Notes: generated by a model not told the origin, from the letters alone. 25,646 nucleotides of DNA from CADEGZ01 sp035443705 (GCA_035443705.1 DAORSV010000015.1:1-25646), one strand, 5' to 3'. Numbered from the stretch's first letter, positions 1 to 7,666 are shown. Program-made: numbers and translations.

Positions 1-1
1 T

Positions 2-52
2 GGAATATATTCCGAATTAGTGATACTATTTAGGAATGAGTTCCGGATTAGT
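2..52 (+). promoter_or_regulatory. Double palindromic repeat over the DUF4143 gene start (putative operator)
   Basis: Two copies of a 20-base direct repeat lie at 2-21 and 33-52 and match at 16 of 20 positions. Each begins with the palindrome GGAA-N4-TTCC (2-13 and 33-44) and ends in the shared tail CCG(A/G)ATTAGT. The spacing is 31 bases, about three helical turns, and the second copy covers the ATG at 36. This is the geometry expected of an operator for autorepression. Binding is inferred; the repeats are seen directly. The window edge may hide a further copy upstream. Confidence 0.45.
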
Positions 53-1217
53 TTATAAGCGTCTTCTAAAAATGGAGCTGCCCAAGGGGCAGTCTGCGTT
101 CTTATGGGGCGCTCGAAAAACAGGAAAGTCGACATATCTGCATAGCCATTACCCTAAATCGCTGTATTATGATTTATTAAAATCCGATGTTTATTTGAAG
201 TTTGCAAAAGCGCCACATTTATTACGTGAAGAAATATTGGCATTAAATAAAGTGGATTTAAATTATCCCATTATTATCGATGAAGTCCAAAAAGTACCCC
301 AATTGCTAGATGAGATCCATTGGTTAATTGAAAATGCAAATGCCCAGTTCATATTGTGTGGTTCTAGCGCTCGGAAGCTTAAAAGTCAGGGCATCAATAT
401 GCTGGGAGGGCGTGCTTGGGGTTATACCTTTTATCCGTTGGTATATTCAGAAATTTCCGACTTTGATTTATTGCGTGCGCTAAATACAGGGCTTGTCCCC
501 ATACATTATTTATCAGAAAATCCACGGCGCTCTTTAAAAGCGTATGTCCAAGATTATCTAACGCAAGAAATTAAAGCCGAAGGGTTAACACGAAATCTTC
601 CCGCGTTCGCACGTTTTTTAGATTCTCTAGTTTTTAGTAATGGTATGCTTGTCAATTATTCCAATATTGCCAGAGAATGCGCAATTGATGCAAAAACCGT
701 TAAAGAATATTACCAAATTCTCATTGATACTTTAGTCGGTTATTTTGTAGAGCCATATACGAAAAAAAAAGGGCGAGATGTTATTAGCGCTACACCGAAA
801 TTTTATTTGTTTGACGTGGGGGTTGCTAGCTTTTTGGCAAAACAAACAATTTCAGCGTTAAAAGGAAGCGAAGCAGGCAATGCATTTGAGCATTTTATTC
901 TAATGGAATTAATAGGATATCGCGGGTTAAATGATTTGGATTTTGATATTAATTTCTGGAGAACTAAAACGAAATTAGAAGTCGATTTTATCTTGGATGG
1001 GGGTAGAATTGCAATAGAGGTAAAAATTGATGACAATGTAAAAAAGCAAGATTTAAGAGGTCTTGTTGCTTTTTGTGATGAGCATAAACCCGAGCAAGCA
1101 TATGTGGTTTCAAGAGATGCCCGCCCACGAAAAATGACGACTGTGGCAGGTAGAGAAATCTTAATCTTACCGTGGGAAATATTTTTAAAGAAGTTATGGA
1201 ACAAAGAAATAATTTAA
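36..1217 (+). CDS. AAA family ATPase with DUF4143 domain
   Basis: A 393-residue protein of the AAA_14/DUF4143 family, stand-alone P-loop ATPases of unknown cellular role that are common in accessory regions. Walker A is GARKTGKST (residues 25-33). Walker B is in PIIIDEVQ (78-85), followed by CGSSARKL (108-115), a typical sensor-like strand. The C-terminal third holds a PD-(D/E)xK nuclease-like core: E285, the E-V-D-F strand at 315-318 and IEVK at 327-330. Length and domain order fit an intact family member. The ATG at 36 has no properly spaced Shine-Dalgarno, because the only AGGA abuts it, and it lies inside a palindromic repeat. The next Met is residue 13, still ahead of Walker A. The gene stands alone on the plus strand; its product's biological target cannot be inferred. 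Confidence 0.9.
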   Translation: MSSGLVYKRLLKMELPKGQSAFLWGARKTGKSTYLHSHYPKSLYYDLLKSDVYLKFAKAPHLLREEILALNKVDLNYPIIIDEVQKVPQLLDEIHWLIENANAQFILCGSSARKLKSQGINMLGGRAWGYTFYPLVYSEISDFDLLRALNTGLVPIHYLSENPRRSLKAYVQDYLTQEIKAEGLTRNLPAFARFLDSLVFSNGMLVNYSNIARECAIDAKTVKEYYQILIDTLVGYFVEPYTKKKGRDVISATPKFYLFDVGVASFLAKQTISALKGSEAGNAFEHFILMELIGYRGLNDLDFDINFWRTKTKLEVDFILDGGRIAIEVKIDDNVKKQDLRGLVAFCDEHKPEQAYVVSRDARPRKMTTVAGREILILPWEIFLKKLWNKEII

Positions 1218-1240
1218 ATGGATAGAACAAGAACACATAA

Positions 1241-1289
1241 CCCTCTCCGGCGTTCGCGGGAGAGGGTGGCGCTAAGCGCCGGGTGAGGG
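1241..1289. repeat. GC-rich REP-like double hairpin element
   Basis: CCCTCTCC (1241-1248) pairs with GGAGAGGG (1259-1266). A second hairpin GGCGC-TAA-GCGCC (1268-1280) follows, then GGGTGAGGG (1281-1289). The block is far richer in GC than its surroundings. Its style matches the CCCTCTCC...GGGTGAGGG intergenic repeats scattered through many gammaproteobacterial genomes. It sits between the converging DUF4143 and GIY-YIG genes and could also act as a bidirectional transcript end, although it lacks a U-tract. Confidence 0.7.
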
Positions 1290-1319
1290 AGGTGAGGGGA
1301 AGGGAACGGTATGGAGCGT

Positions 1320-1616
1320 CTAATCAAGCTCAATGCTCTGGTTTAGTATGAGTCGCTCTAAAATTTCGGGGCTCTCAACAACAACCTTTTTTTGCGATCG
1401 CTGCATTTTTTTTAAGATCCGTTCAAGTTGCATCGCCTGTTTCTTTGAGCCATAGATGGGCCATATTTGCGCTAAGTAGCACGGTGGAAAACTTCGGGTA
1501 TATTTTGCTGCTTTGCCTTTTGAATGTAACCGGTATCGCTGAATCAAATCTGTTGTATAGCCCACATAAAAATGATTATTTTTGCAGTATAAAATATAAA
1601 CCCAAAAATCAGGCAC
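1320..1616 (-). CDS. Small GIY-YIG nuclease-domain protein (UPF0213-like)
   Basis: A 98-residue single-domain GIY-YIG protein. The two signature strands are VYILYC (residues 6-11) and FYVGYT (16-21). A candidate catalytic Arg is R27 and the metal-binding Glu is in QLERILKK (E65). The length matches the stand-alone YhbQ-like group, whose role is poorly known and probably nucleic-acid cleavage. The start is GTG at 1616, since an in-frame stop lies 21 bases upstream and no ATG precedes the first motif. No convincing Shine-Dalgarno is present. It lies 27 bases downstream of bolA and its 3' end is 30 bases from the REP-like element, an association worth checking. Confidence 0.85.
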   Translation of the reverse strand: MPDFWVYILYCKNNHFYVGYTTDLIQRYRLHSKGKAAKYTRSFPPCYLAQIWPIYGSKKQAMQLERILKKMQRSQKKVVVESPEILERLILNQSIELD

Positions 1617-1643
1617 GTTAATTACGATGGCTTAACTATTTGA

Positions 1644-1916
1644 TTACTCATGGGACGTTTTGGCATTAATACTAATGGCATGAATATCTTCCTTCATGAG
1701 ATCACCTAATGCCTCATAGATCATTTGATGTCGTCGCACAGCTGTTTTGCCTTCAAAGGTATCGCTGACGATTGTCAGGGCAAAATGGCCGCCACCACTT
1801 TGCGCGCCTGCGTGACCCGCATGATGGGCGCTTTGATCTTCCACTGTTAGTACGGTAGCTTGCAAGCTTCCGAGCGCAGCTTTAATCATTGTGATTCTAT
1901 CTTTAGCGTGTTTCAT
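1644..1916 (-). CDS. bolA: BolA family protein
   Basis: A 90-residue BolA protein. The family partners with monothiol glutaredoxins around Fe-S clusters and affects cell shape and stress responses. Visible hallmarks are the AGHAGA segment (residues 33-38) with the conserved His, the GGGHF strand (41-45), the IVSDTFEGK turn, RRHQMIYEAL and the C-terminal IHAISINAKT. The ATG at 1916 has AAGGA eight bases upstream, placed inside the end of the preceding eamA gene, so the two are probably cotranslated. BolA next to yciB is a recurrent gammaproteobacterial arrangement. BolA rather than the IbaG paralogue is the better match because of the AGHxGA motif, but the subfamily is not certain. Confidence 0.9.
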   Translation of the reverse strand: MKHAKDRITMIKAALGSLQATVLTVEDQSAHHAGHAGAQSGGGHFALTIVSDTFEGKTAVRRHQMIYEALGDLMKEDIHAISINAKTSHE

Positions 1917-1919
1917 AAA

Positions 1920-2640
1920 TTATTCCTTGACCTTGTGTTTTTTCATGGGATGGCGTGTGCCAATAATAATTGAAATAATAACTAAAAGCATACCAATTAA
2001 ATCATCCAAACCCAGTATCTCATTTAGCACAAAATAGGCTAAGATACATGTGCTGATAGGCATAATGCCCATAAATAGTGCTGCAGTATTGGCAGATATG
2101 CATGATAAGCCGCGATACCAAAATACAAAAAATAGGATTCCCCCGGTCAGGCCATAGAGAAAAATTTGAGATATTGTTAACATAGAAGCGTCTTTCACTT
2201 GTCCCCATTCAGCAGTAATCGCAAACGGAATAAATAAGATCATATTAAAGAAATTAATTAGTAGCGTCGTGGTTAAAGGAGACGGAGGTTTTTTCAATAA
2301 TTTTGCTAAAACGGTGAATAATGCCTCGGGAACAATGGCAGCAACAACCAACAGGATGCCTAAAAGTTCATTTTGGTTCGAATCCGTTGGAATGGCTTTT
2401 CCGAAACCCAATATCGCTATACCTACAATACATAACAATATTGCAATTCCTATCCTCAGCGTTAATTTTTCATGAAGAATGATGAATGAAAAAACGGCAA
2501 CTAAAGCAGGTACCGCGCTATTGATAATCCCAGTGACAGTTGCAGTTGTGTGTTCTAATCCATACAGGATAAGCACATTGAATAAAAATCCAGCACATAA
2601 TGCTTGGGTAAAGATGATTAACCAGTCTTTAGGGGACAGT
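1920..2640 (-). CDS. EamA/DMT-family transporter (5' part lost in gap)
   Basis: A drug/metabolite-transporter (EamA) permease reading from the N gap to a TAA at 1920. The frame stays open up to base 2640, adding about 21 residues (ending LFN before VLILYGLE) upstream of the GTG at 2576, so that GTG is not the real start. About 239 codons are visible. They cover the end of the first EamA repeat (SAVPALVAVFSFIILHEKL, with the conserved Glu at its end) and the full second repeat (LFMGIMPISTCILAYFVLNEIL). The usual ten-helix protein is about 290-300 residues, so roughly 50-70 N-terminal residues are missing in the gap. The substrate cannot be told. It is cotranscribed with yciB upstream and bolA three bases downstream. 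Confidence 0.85.
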
Positions 2641-2740
2641 NNNNNNNNNNNNNNNNNNNNNNNNNNNNNNNNNNNNNNNNNNNNNNNNNNNNNNNNNNNN
2701 NNNNNNNNNNNNNNNNNNNNNNNNNNNNNNNNNNNNNNNN
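2641..2740. other. Assembly gap, 100 N
   Basis: Exactly 100 N, a standard placeholder rather than a measured length. It removes the last few codons of yciB and the first part of the EamA gene. Those missing parts together need more than 100 bases, so the true gap is probably longer. Confidence 0.97.
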
Positions 2741-3253
2741 CTTTGCCATATAGAATCCTTGCAGCACAATAAAAACCAGCGTTAATCCGAGCGTGCCGAA
2801 TAATTTAAAATTAACCCAGGTATCGGTATTAAAATGGTAAACAACATAGAGGTTTGCAATACCCATTGCTGCAAAAAAGAGTGCCCAGCTTAGATTGAGT
2901 TGATGCCAAATTTTAGTGGGGAGCACTACGTTTTGTTCCAACAAGCGTTGCATCAGGGGTTTGTTTCCAATAAATTGACTAATCACTAAGGCGAGCGCAA
3001 GTACCCAATAAAGAGCAGTAGGTTTCCATTTAATGAATAACTCATTTTTGAAAAACAGCGTTGCGCCACCGAGCACCACAATGGTGCCTAATGTGATGAG
3101 CGGTAGTTTTTCAAATCGCCCTGTTTTGTAACGAGACCACAATACTTGTGCAGCACTTGCGACAATGACGGTTATTGTTGCAATATAAATACCACCCATT
3201 TTAAAAGCAATAAAGAAAAGTACGATGGGGAAAAAATCAAATAAAAATTTCAT
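2741..3253 (-). CDS. yciB: Inner membrane protein YciB (septation protein A), 3' end in gap
   Basis: 171 residues of a YciB/IspA family protein, a five-helix inner-membrane protein linked to envelope integrity and the cell elongation and division machinery. The family pattern is clear: KFLFDFFPIVLFFIAFK at the N-terminus, KLPLITLGTIVVLGGATLFF, FIKWKPTALYW, GNKPLMQRLL, LNLSWALFF and VNFKLFGTLGLTLVFIVLQG. E. coli YciB has 179 residues, so only about eight codons are lost in the N run. The ATG at 3253 has AGGG seven bases upstream. It heads a minus-strand unit yciB-eamA-bolA and is divergent from trpS. Confidence 0.92.
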
Positions 3254-3313
3254 GGTTTATCCCTAAATTTAGTGTAAAATCAAACAACTCATTTCGATTT
3301 TAGTGTATCAAGT

Positions 3314-3407
3314 TTAAACGTGCTTGGATAGCAATCGAAAGAAAAAATAACTAGGTATAAAAACAGCTTTTTTGGGTTTTTGGTGTTAAACTTGCTTGAA
3401 TGGCAAT
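3314..3407. repeat. Pair of 22-bp direct repeats in the yciB-trpS divergent spacer
   Basis: TTAAACGTGCTTGGATAGCAAT (22 bases at 3314-3335) recurs at 3386-3407 with 3 mismatches, 72 bases apart. Both lie in the 222-base spacer between the divergent yciB and trpS genes. They could be regulator sites or an old local duplication; nothing in the sequence decides. No other feature is evident in this spacer. Confidence 0.4.
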
Positions 3408-3475
3408 ATCTTCGTAAAGTGTCACTATTCTTTCGTTATTTGGTTTATCAGTGTAAATAGGTTTCGTGTGCAATC

Positions 3476-4513
3476 ATGAATAGTCTTAACAGTAAAAACA
3501 GTCATTTCAGACGCTCTAGAGTCGTTTCGGGTATTCGAACAACCGGTGCATTGCATTTGGGTAATTATCATGGCGCTTTAAAAAACTGGGTAAACTTACA
3601 GTCAAAATATGACTGTTTCTTTTTTGCCGCCGATTGGCATGCGTTAACCACAGAATACGAACATCCAGAGCGCATCGCACAATATACTTCAGAGATGATC
3701 TTGGATTGGCTGGGTGCTGGGCTTGATCCGGAAAGTTGTACTTTTTTTGTGCAATCGCATGTGCCTGAACACGCTGAATTGCAAGTACTGCTGGGTATGC
3801 TAACGCCGCTTAGCTGGCTAGAACGTGTGCCGAGTTATAAAGAATTGCGCAGTAAATTAAAAGAAAAGCATCTGGCAACTTATGGTTTTCTAGGATATCC
3901 CGTATTACAAAGCGCTGATATTTTAATGTATAAACCCGAATTTGTGCCCGTAGGCGAAGATCAAGTTTCACATATAGAATTAACTCGAGAAATCGCGAGA
4001 CATTTTAATCATTTATATGAAGAACGTTTACAAAAGCCGTTTTTCCCCGAGCCCAAAGCGCTTTTAACCGAAACCGCTAAAATGCCGGGTTTAGATGGTC
4101 AGAAAATGTCGAAGTCTTATCATAATACGATTGGGCTAAGAGAAGATCCGAAATCGGTGGAACATAAAATTAAAACCATGCCAACGGATCCTGCGCGCGT
4201 CAGGCGAACAGATCCGGGAGAGCCGGAGAAGTGTCCGGTTTGGCGCTTTCACCAAGTGTATTCTTCAAAAGAGACTCAAGAATGGGTGCAAACGGGTTGC
4301 AGAACGGCAGGCATTGGCTGTTTAGAGTGTAAAAAACCCGTGATAGCTGCCGTTTTAGAAGAGCAGGCGGTGATTATTAATCGTGTAGAACCGTACGCGA
4401 AAAATCCTGGATTGGTGCAGGATATTATAAAAGAAGGTTGCAAAGTGGCGCGGCAAGCGGCCGGACAAACATTGACGGAAGTTCGTGAAGTCATGGGATT
4501 ATTAAAAACATGA
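3476..4513 (+). CDS. trpS: Tryptophan--tRNA ligase
   Basis: A 345-residue class I aminoacyl-tRNA synthetase that charges tRNA-Trp in the cytosol. The HIGH-type motif is LHLGN (residues 26-30), and KMSKS is at 210-214 after MPGLDGQ. GEDQVSHIELTREIARHFN (160-178) is the usual Trp-binding region. The C-terminal part carries four cysteines, C253, C275, C282 and C285, spaced C-x21-C-x6-C-x2-C. This is almost the C-x22-C-x6-C-x2-C motif that binds a [4Fe-4S] cluster in Thermotoga maritima TrpRS. The ATG at 3476 is the only Met before the HIGH motif. The stop overlaps the scpA start by 4 bases, so translation is coupled in a trpS-scpA-scpB-rluB operon. Confidence 0.97.
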   Translation: MNSLNSKNSHFRRSRVVSGIRTTGALHLGNYHGALKNWVNLQSKYDCFFFAADWHALTTEYEHPERIAQYTSEMILDWLGAGLDPESCTFFVQSHVPEHAELQVLLGMLTPLSWLERVPSYKELRSKLKEKHLATYGFLGYPVLQSADILMYKPEFVPVGEDQVSHIELTREIARHFNHLYEERLQKPFFPEPKALLTETAKMPGLDGQKMSKSYHNTIGLREDPKSVEHKIKTMPTDPARVRRTDPGEPEKCPVWRFHQVYSSKETQEWVQTGCRTAGIGCLECKKPVIAAVLEEQAVIINRVEPYAKNPGLVQDIIKEGCKVARQAAGQTLTEVREVMGLLKT

Positions 4514-5331
4514 TGAATGAAATCATTAACGAATCTGCTTTAACACCAGAAGTTGCAACCTGTTATGGGTTTGTACGAGGCGAAGCGGTTACGCATTTGC
4601 CTATGGATCTCTATATTCCGCCAGATGCAATGGAAGTTGTGCTCGAGATCTTTGAAGGGCCATTGGATCTGTTGTTGTATCTGATTAAAAAACATAATTT
4701 AGATATTTTAAATATTCCCGTTGCATCTATTACACGACAATACATGGAATATGTAGAAGTGATGTCTGTGCTTCGATTAGAATTGGCGGCCGATTATTTA
4801 GAAATGGCGGCTTTGTTAGCAGAAATTAAGTCTCGCATGTTATTACCACGTCCTGCAGAGGAAGCGGGACAAGATTTAGACCCTCGCGCGGAATTAGTCC
4901 GTCGTTTGCAAGAATATGAGCGTATTAAAACAGCTGCTGAGAATTTAGATCAGCTGCCTCGCATGGAGCGAGACTGGATACCGGTAAGTGCTGATGTGTC
5001 AAAATTAGAATTGGTACGACCCCATCCATCAGTTGAATTAAAAGAAGTTTTACTTTCGTTTAAAGAAGTTTTAAGACGAGCAGATTTGCAAACCATGCAT
5101 ATGATCCAGCGAGAAGTGTTAACAGTTCGAGAAAAAATGTCGCGGATATTGAGCAATTTAGAAGGTGAAGCATTTTTAGATTTTGTGAGTTTTTTTGATA
5201 TGTCAGAAGGGCGTTTAGGTATTGTGGTTACTTTTCTGGCTATTTTAGAGTTGGTAAGAGAGACCATGATAGAATTAGTGCAAAGTGAACCATTTGGACC
5301 AATCTATATAAGGGCAGCTGGATGTCAATAG
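4510..5331 (+). CDS. scpA: Segregation and condensation protein A (kleisin)
   Basis: A 273-residue ScpA, the kleisin subunit that bridges SMC heads and binds ScpB in chromosome organisation and segregation. The N-terminal family motif FEGPLDLLLYLIKKHNLDILNIPV starts at residue 48. The conserved YLEMAALLAEIKSRMLLP helix follows at about 97-114, and the C-terminal winged-helix region ends near FGPIYIR. About 40 residues precede the core, a longer N-terminal extension than in Bacillus ScpA. The start shares ATGATG with the trpS stop, and the stop overlaps scpB by 10 bases. No smc gene is in the window. The condensin role comes from the family. Confidence 0.95.
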   Translation: MMNEIINESALTPEVATCYGFVRGEAVTHLPMDLYIPPDAMEVVLEIFEGPLDLLLYLIKKHNLDILNIPVASITRQYMEYVEVMSVLRLELAADYLEMAALLAEIKSRMLLPRPAEEAGQDLDPRAELVRRLQEYERIKTAAENLDQLPRMERDWIPVSADVSKLELVRPHPSVELKEVLLSFKEVLRRADLQTMHMIQREVLTVREKMSRILSNLEGEAFLDFVSFFDMSEGRLGIVVTFLAILELVRETMIELVQSEPFGPIYIRAAGCQ

Positions 5332-5978
5332 AAATCAATTTACAGGCGTTATTAGAGGCCATTTTGTTAGCGGCAGCAAAGCCTTTAACAGAAGAGCAGT
5401 TATTGAATTTGTTTGAGGAAGAAGAAAGACCGTCTATCGATGTATTACGCGAAGCCTTAGGGGATTTGCAAAATGCGTGTGAAATGCGTGGCATAGAATT
5501 AATAGAAGTTGCGAGTGGATATCGTTTCCAAGTAAAACAAAAATGGGTTCCTTGGGTCGGTAAATTATGGGATGAGAAACCGCAAAAATATTCGCGTGCC
5601 TTGTTAGAAACCTTAGCCTTAATTGCGTATCGGCAACCTATTACGCGCGGTGAAATAGAAGATATTCGAGGTGTGGCAGTGAGCACCTCTATTTTTAAGA
5701 CTTTATTAGAAGATCGCGAATGGATCCGTATGGTTGGGCATAAAGAAGTGCCAGGAAGGCCAGCATTATTTGCAACAACCAAAGGATTTTTAGATTATTT
5801 TGGATTAAAGAGTTTGCAAGAATTACCTTCTTTACCCGATATTATGAATTTAGAAACGGGTAATTTAGATTTGTTAGAACAGCCGCTATTACCCATACCC
5901 GAAATAGAATCACAATTAACAGCAGAATGTCTCGAAATAGCAGAAATGGAAGAAATGGAAGATGTTGAAACCGAATAA
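5322..5978 (+). CDS. scpB: Segregation and condensation protein B
   Basis: A 218-residue ScpB, the KITE subunit with two winged-helix domains that dimerises and binds ScpA in the SMC-ScpAB complex. The typical strings are LEAILLAAAKPLTEEQL near the N-terminus, GYRFQVKQKW, SRALLETLALIAYRQPITRGEIEDIRGV (about 105-132) and GHKEVPGRPALFATTKGFLDYFGL. The tail is acidic and rich in Met and Glu (AEMEEMEDVETE). It overlaps scpA by 10 bases and rluB by 17, consistent with translational coupling. Confidence 0.95.
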   Translation: MSIEINLQALLEAILLAAAKPLTEEQLLNLFEEEERPSIDVLREALGDLQNACEMRGIELIEVASGYRFQVKQKWVPWVGKLWDEKPQKYSRALLETLALIAYRQPITRGEIEDIRGVAVSTSIFKTLLEDREWIRMVGHKEVPGRPALFATTKGFLDYFGLKSLQELPSLPDIMNLETGNLDLLEQPLLPIPEIESQLTAECLEIAEMEEMEDVETE

Positions 5979-6894
5979 AGAAAAATTACAAAAAGTATTA
6001 GCGCGTATTGGATTAGGTTCTAGACGTGAAATTGAACAATGGATTGTCGTTGGTCGTCTTAAAGTAAATCGTGTGATTGCAACGTTAGGCGATCGTGTAG
6101 GACTTGAAGATAAAGTTGAACTAGATGGTCGTCCGGTACGTCTTCAAGGGGAAGATGAGATTCCGCAAAAAGTTATCATTTATCATAAACCTGCAGGTGA
6201 AGTGTGTAGTCGTCATGATCCGGAAGGACGTCCCTCAGTGTTTGATGCGTTTCCTAAAATGCGTGGCAAACGATGGATTTTGATTGGTCGCTTAGATTTT
6301 AATACATCAGGGCTTTTATTGGCGACGACCGATGGTGAATTGGCAAATAGACTTATGCATCCCTCTTCTGAAATAGAGCGAGAATATGCTGTGCGCATTG
6401 TGGGTAGAATGGATTCGCATGTTGCCGAGCGTTTAAAACGTGGCGTGAAGCTAGAGGATGGTCTCGCGCGATTTGATGATATTCGAGATGCTGGCGGTGA
6501 AGGTGTTAATCATTGGTATCACGTTATTTTACGAGAAGGGCGCAATCGTGAAGTGCGTCGATTGTTTGAATCTCAAAACTTAAAGGTGAGTCGGTTGATC
6601 CGCGTTCGGTTTGGCGCCGTGACTTTACCGCGTTATCTTAGAATTGCACAATGTAAAGAAATGGATAAAAAAGAAGTTTCTGAATTACTTGCATCAGTTG
6701 GACTGAAAACTTTTGAGTCGGGCAGAAGAAAGACTTTTTTAAGAGATGAAGAACTCGAAATGCCGAGAAAGAGAACAGTAATCAAACGAAAACCAACAAC
6801 GGAATTATTGACGTTGAAAAAAACACCAATATTTAAGAAAAACACTTACCGTAAATCGCACCCGGTAAAAAAAGTTCGCCCTCGTACGTCTTGA
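5962..6894 (+). CDS. rluB: 23S rRNA pseudouridine synthase RluB-type
   Basis: A 310-residue RsuA/RluB/E/F family enzyme. E. coli RluB makes pseudouridine 2605 in 23S rRNA. An S4 RNA-binding domain covers residues 7-50 (KLQKVLARIGLGSRREIEQ). The catalytic motif GRLDFNTSGLLLAT at 109-122 contains the nucleophile D112, followed by ELANRLMHPS and EGRNREVRRLFE. The C-terminal about 60 residues are Lys/Arg-rich and low in complexity, as in many RluB proteins. The ATG at 5962 lies inside scpB, the usual scpB-rluB coupling. The last 49 bases overlap the 3' end of the opposite-strand yciK-like gene. Confidence 0.93.
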   Translation: MLKPNKEKLQKVLARIGLGSRREIEQWIVVGRLKVNRVIATLGDRVGLEDKVELDGRPVRLQGEDEIPQKVIIYHKPAGEVCSRHDPEGRPSVFDAFPKMRGKRWILIGRLDFNTSGLLLATTDGELANRLMHPSSEIEREYAVRIVGRMDSHVAERLKRGVKLEDGLARFDDIRDAGGEGVNHWYHVILREGRNREVRRLFESQNLKVSRLIRVRFGAVTLPRYLRIAQCKEMDKKEVSELLASVGLKTFESGRRKTFLRDEELEMPRKRTVIKRKPTTELLTLKKTPIFKKNTYRKSHPVKKVRPRTS

Positions 6895-7622
6895 CTGTCG
6901 GAACCCATCAAGTAAAGATACAGTGGTAAAATTGTTTCGGGTAGAGGTAAGTCTTTTGTGTTTTCAGCAGGATATGCACTTGCTCGGAGCGGCGTACGAA
7001 CCTGTCTAGGATTCACACTATTCACACGTATGCGTGTGTTAGTTTCTAATTCATCTGCTAATGTTTGCATTAGACCATTTAGTGCAAATTTACTGACGCC
7101 ATAAGCACCCCAATAGGCTTTACCGGTCGTGCCTTCGTTGGCCGTTGTAAACACGATGCTCGCATCCATAGAGCGCTTTAGAAGCGGTAAAGTGGCTTGT
7201 GTTAGTAAAAACGCACTGTTTAAATTAACTTGTAATACTTGGTACCATTGTTCAATAGGATAATGTTCGAGCGGGGTTAATGTGCCCAATTGGGCAGCAT
7301 TGTGCAGTAGGCCATCCAGTTGACCAAAGTGATGCGCAATATTGTGCTGTAAGTCTTCGTAGTCTTTTGAGGTAGCATTCGCGAGATTAAAAGGATAAAT
7401 GGCAGGCGTGGGGTGTCCTGCCGTTACAATTTCGTCGTATAGCGCTTCTAATTTTTTCACTGTTCGTCCCAATAAAATAATGGTAGCGCCATGTGCAGCG
7501 AATGTTTTGGCGACAGCGTGCCCTATGCCGCGAGAGGCGCCAGTGACGAGAATAACGCGATTTTTGAGCAATTCCACAGAAGGCGCGTAATTTTGAGGTA
7601 TGTTTGTATCACTGTCTATCAT
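6846..7622 (-). CDS. yciK: YciK-like short-chain dehydrogenase
   Basis: A 258-residue SDR oxidoreductase resembling E. coli YciK throughout. The NAD(P)-binding motif is TGASRGIG (27-34), the NAA motif is 108-110, and the catalytic pair is Y174/K178 in WGAYGVSK. The clade feature TPLRASAYP is followed by LPLYLYLMG. The position 13 residues before the Tyr, normally the catalytic Ser, is Ala161 (TTANEG instead of the TSSSVG seen in E. coli YciK). The usual post-motif NPG is NPR. The substrate is unknown. The ATG at 7622 is divergent from perM. The stop lies inside the rluB 3' end, a 49-base tail-to-tail overlap. Confidence 0.9.
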   Translation of the reverse strand: MIDSDTNIPQNYAPSVELLKNRVILVTGASRGIGHAVAKTFAAHGATIILLGRTVKKLEALYDEIVTAGHPTPAIYPFNLANATSKDYEDLQHNIAHHFGQLDGLLHNAAQLGTLTPLEHYPIEQWYQVLQVNLNSAFLLTQATLPLLKRSMDASIVFTTANEGTTGKAYWGAYGVSKFALNGLMQTLADELETNTRIRVNSVNPRQVRTPLRASAYPAENTKDLPLPETILPLYLYLMGSDSQDVRGRTFFTGCDLR

Positions 7623-7666
7623 AGCGGCGTATTGTACCCTATAGGCCAGCGAAATTAAAATTTGTT

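Noticed and set aside
803..1236. Antisense frames at the end of the DUF4143 gene
   Set aside because: Shadows of the PD-(D/E)xK coding region, without ribosome sites.
2479..2772. Reading frames on both strands that pass through the first N gap
   Set aside because: They are continuous only because N codons are not stops; the real genes there are yciB and eamA on the minus strand.
5240..5782. A 180-codon antisense frame over scpA/scpB
   Set aside because: It lies wholly inside two well-supported overlapping genes, lacks a ribosome site and shows no recognisable protein pattern.
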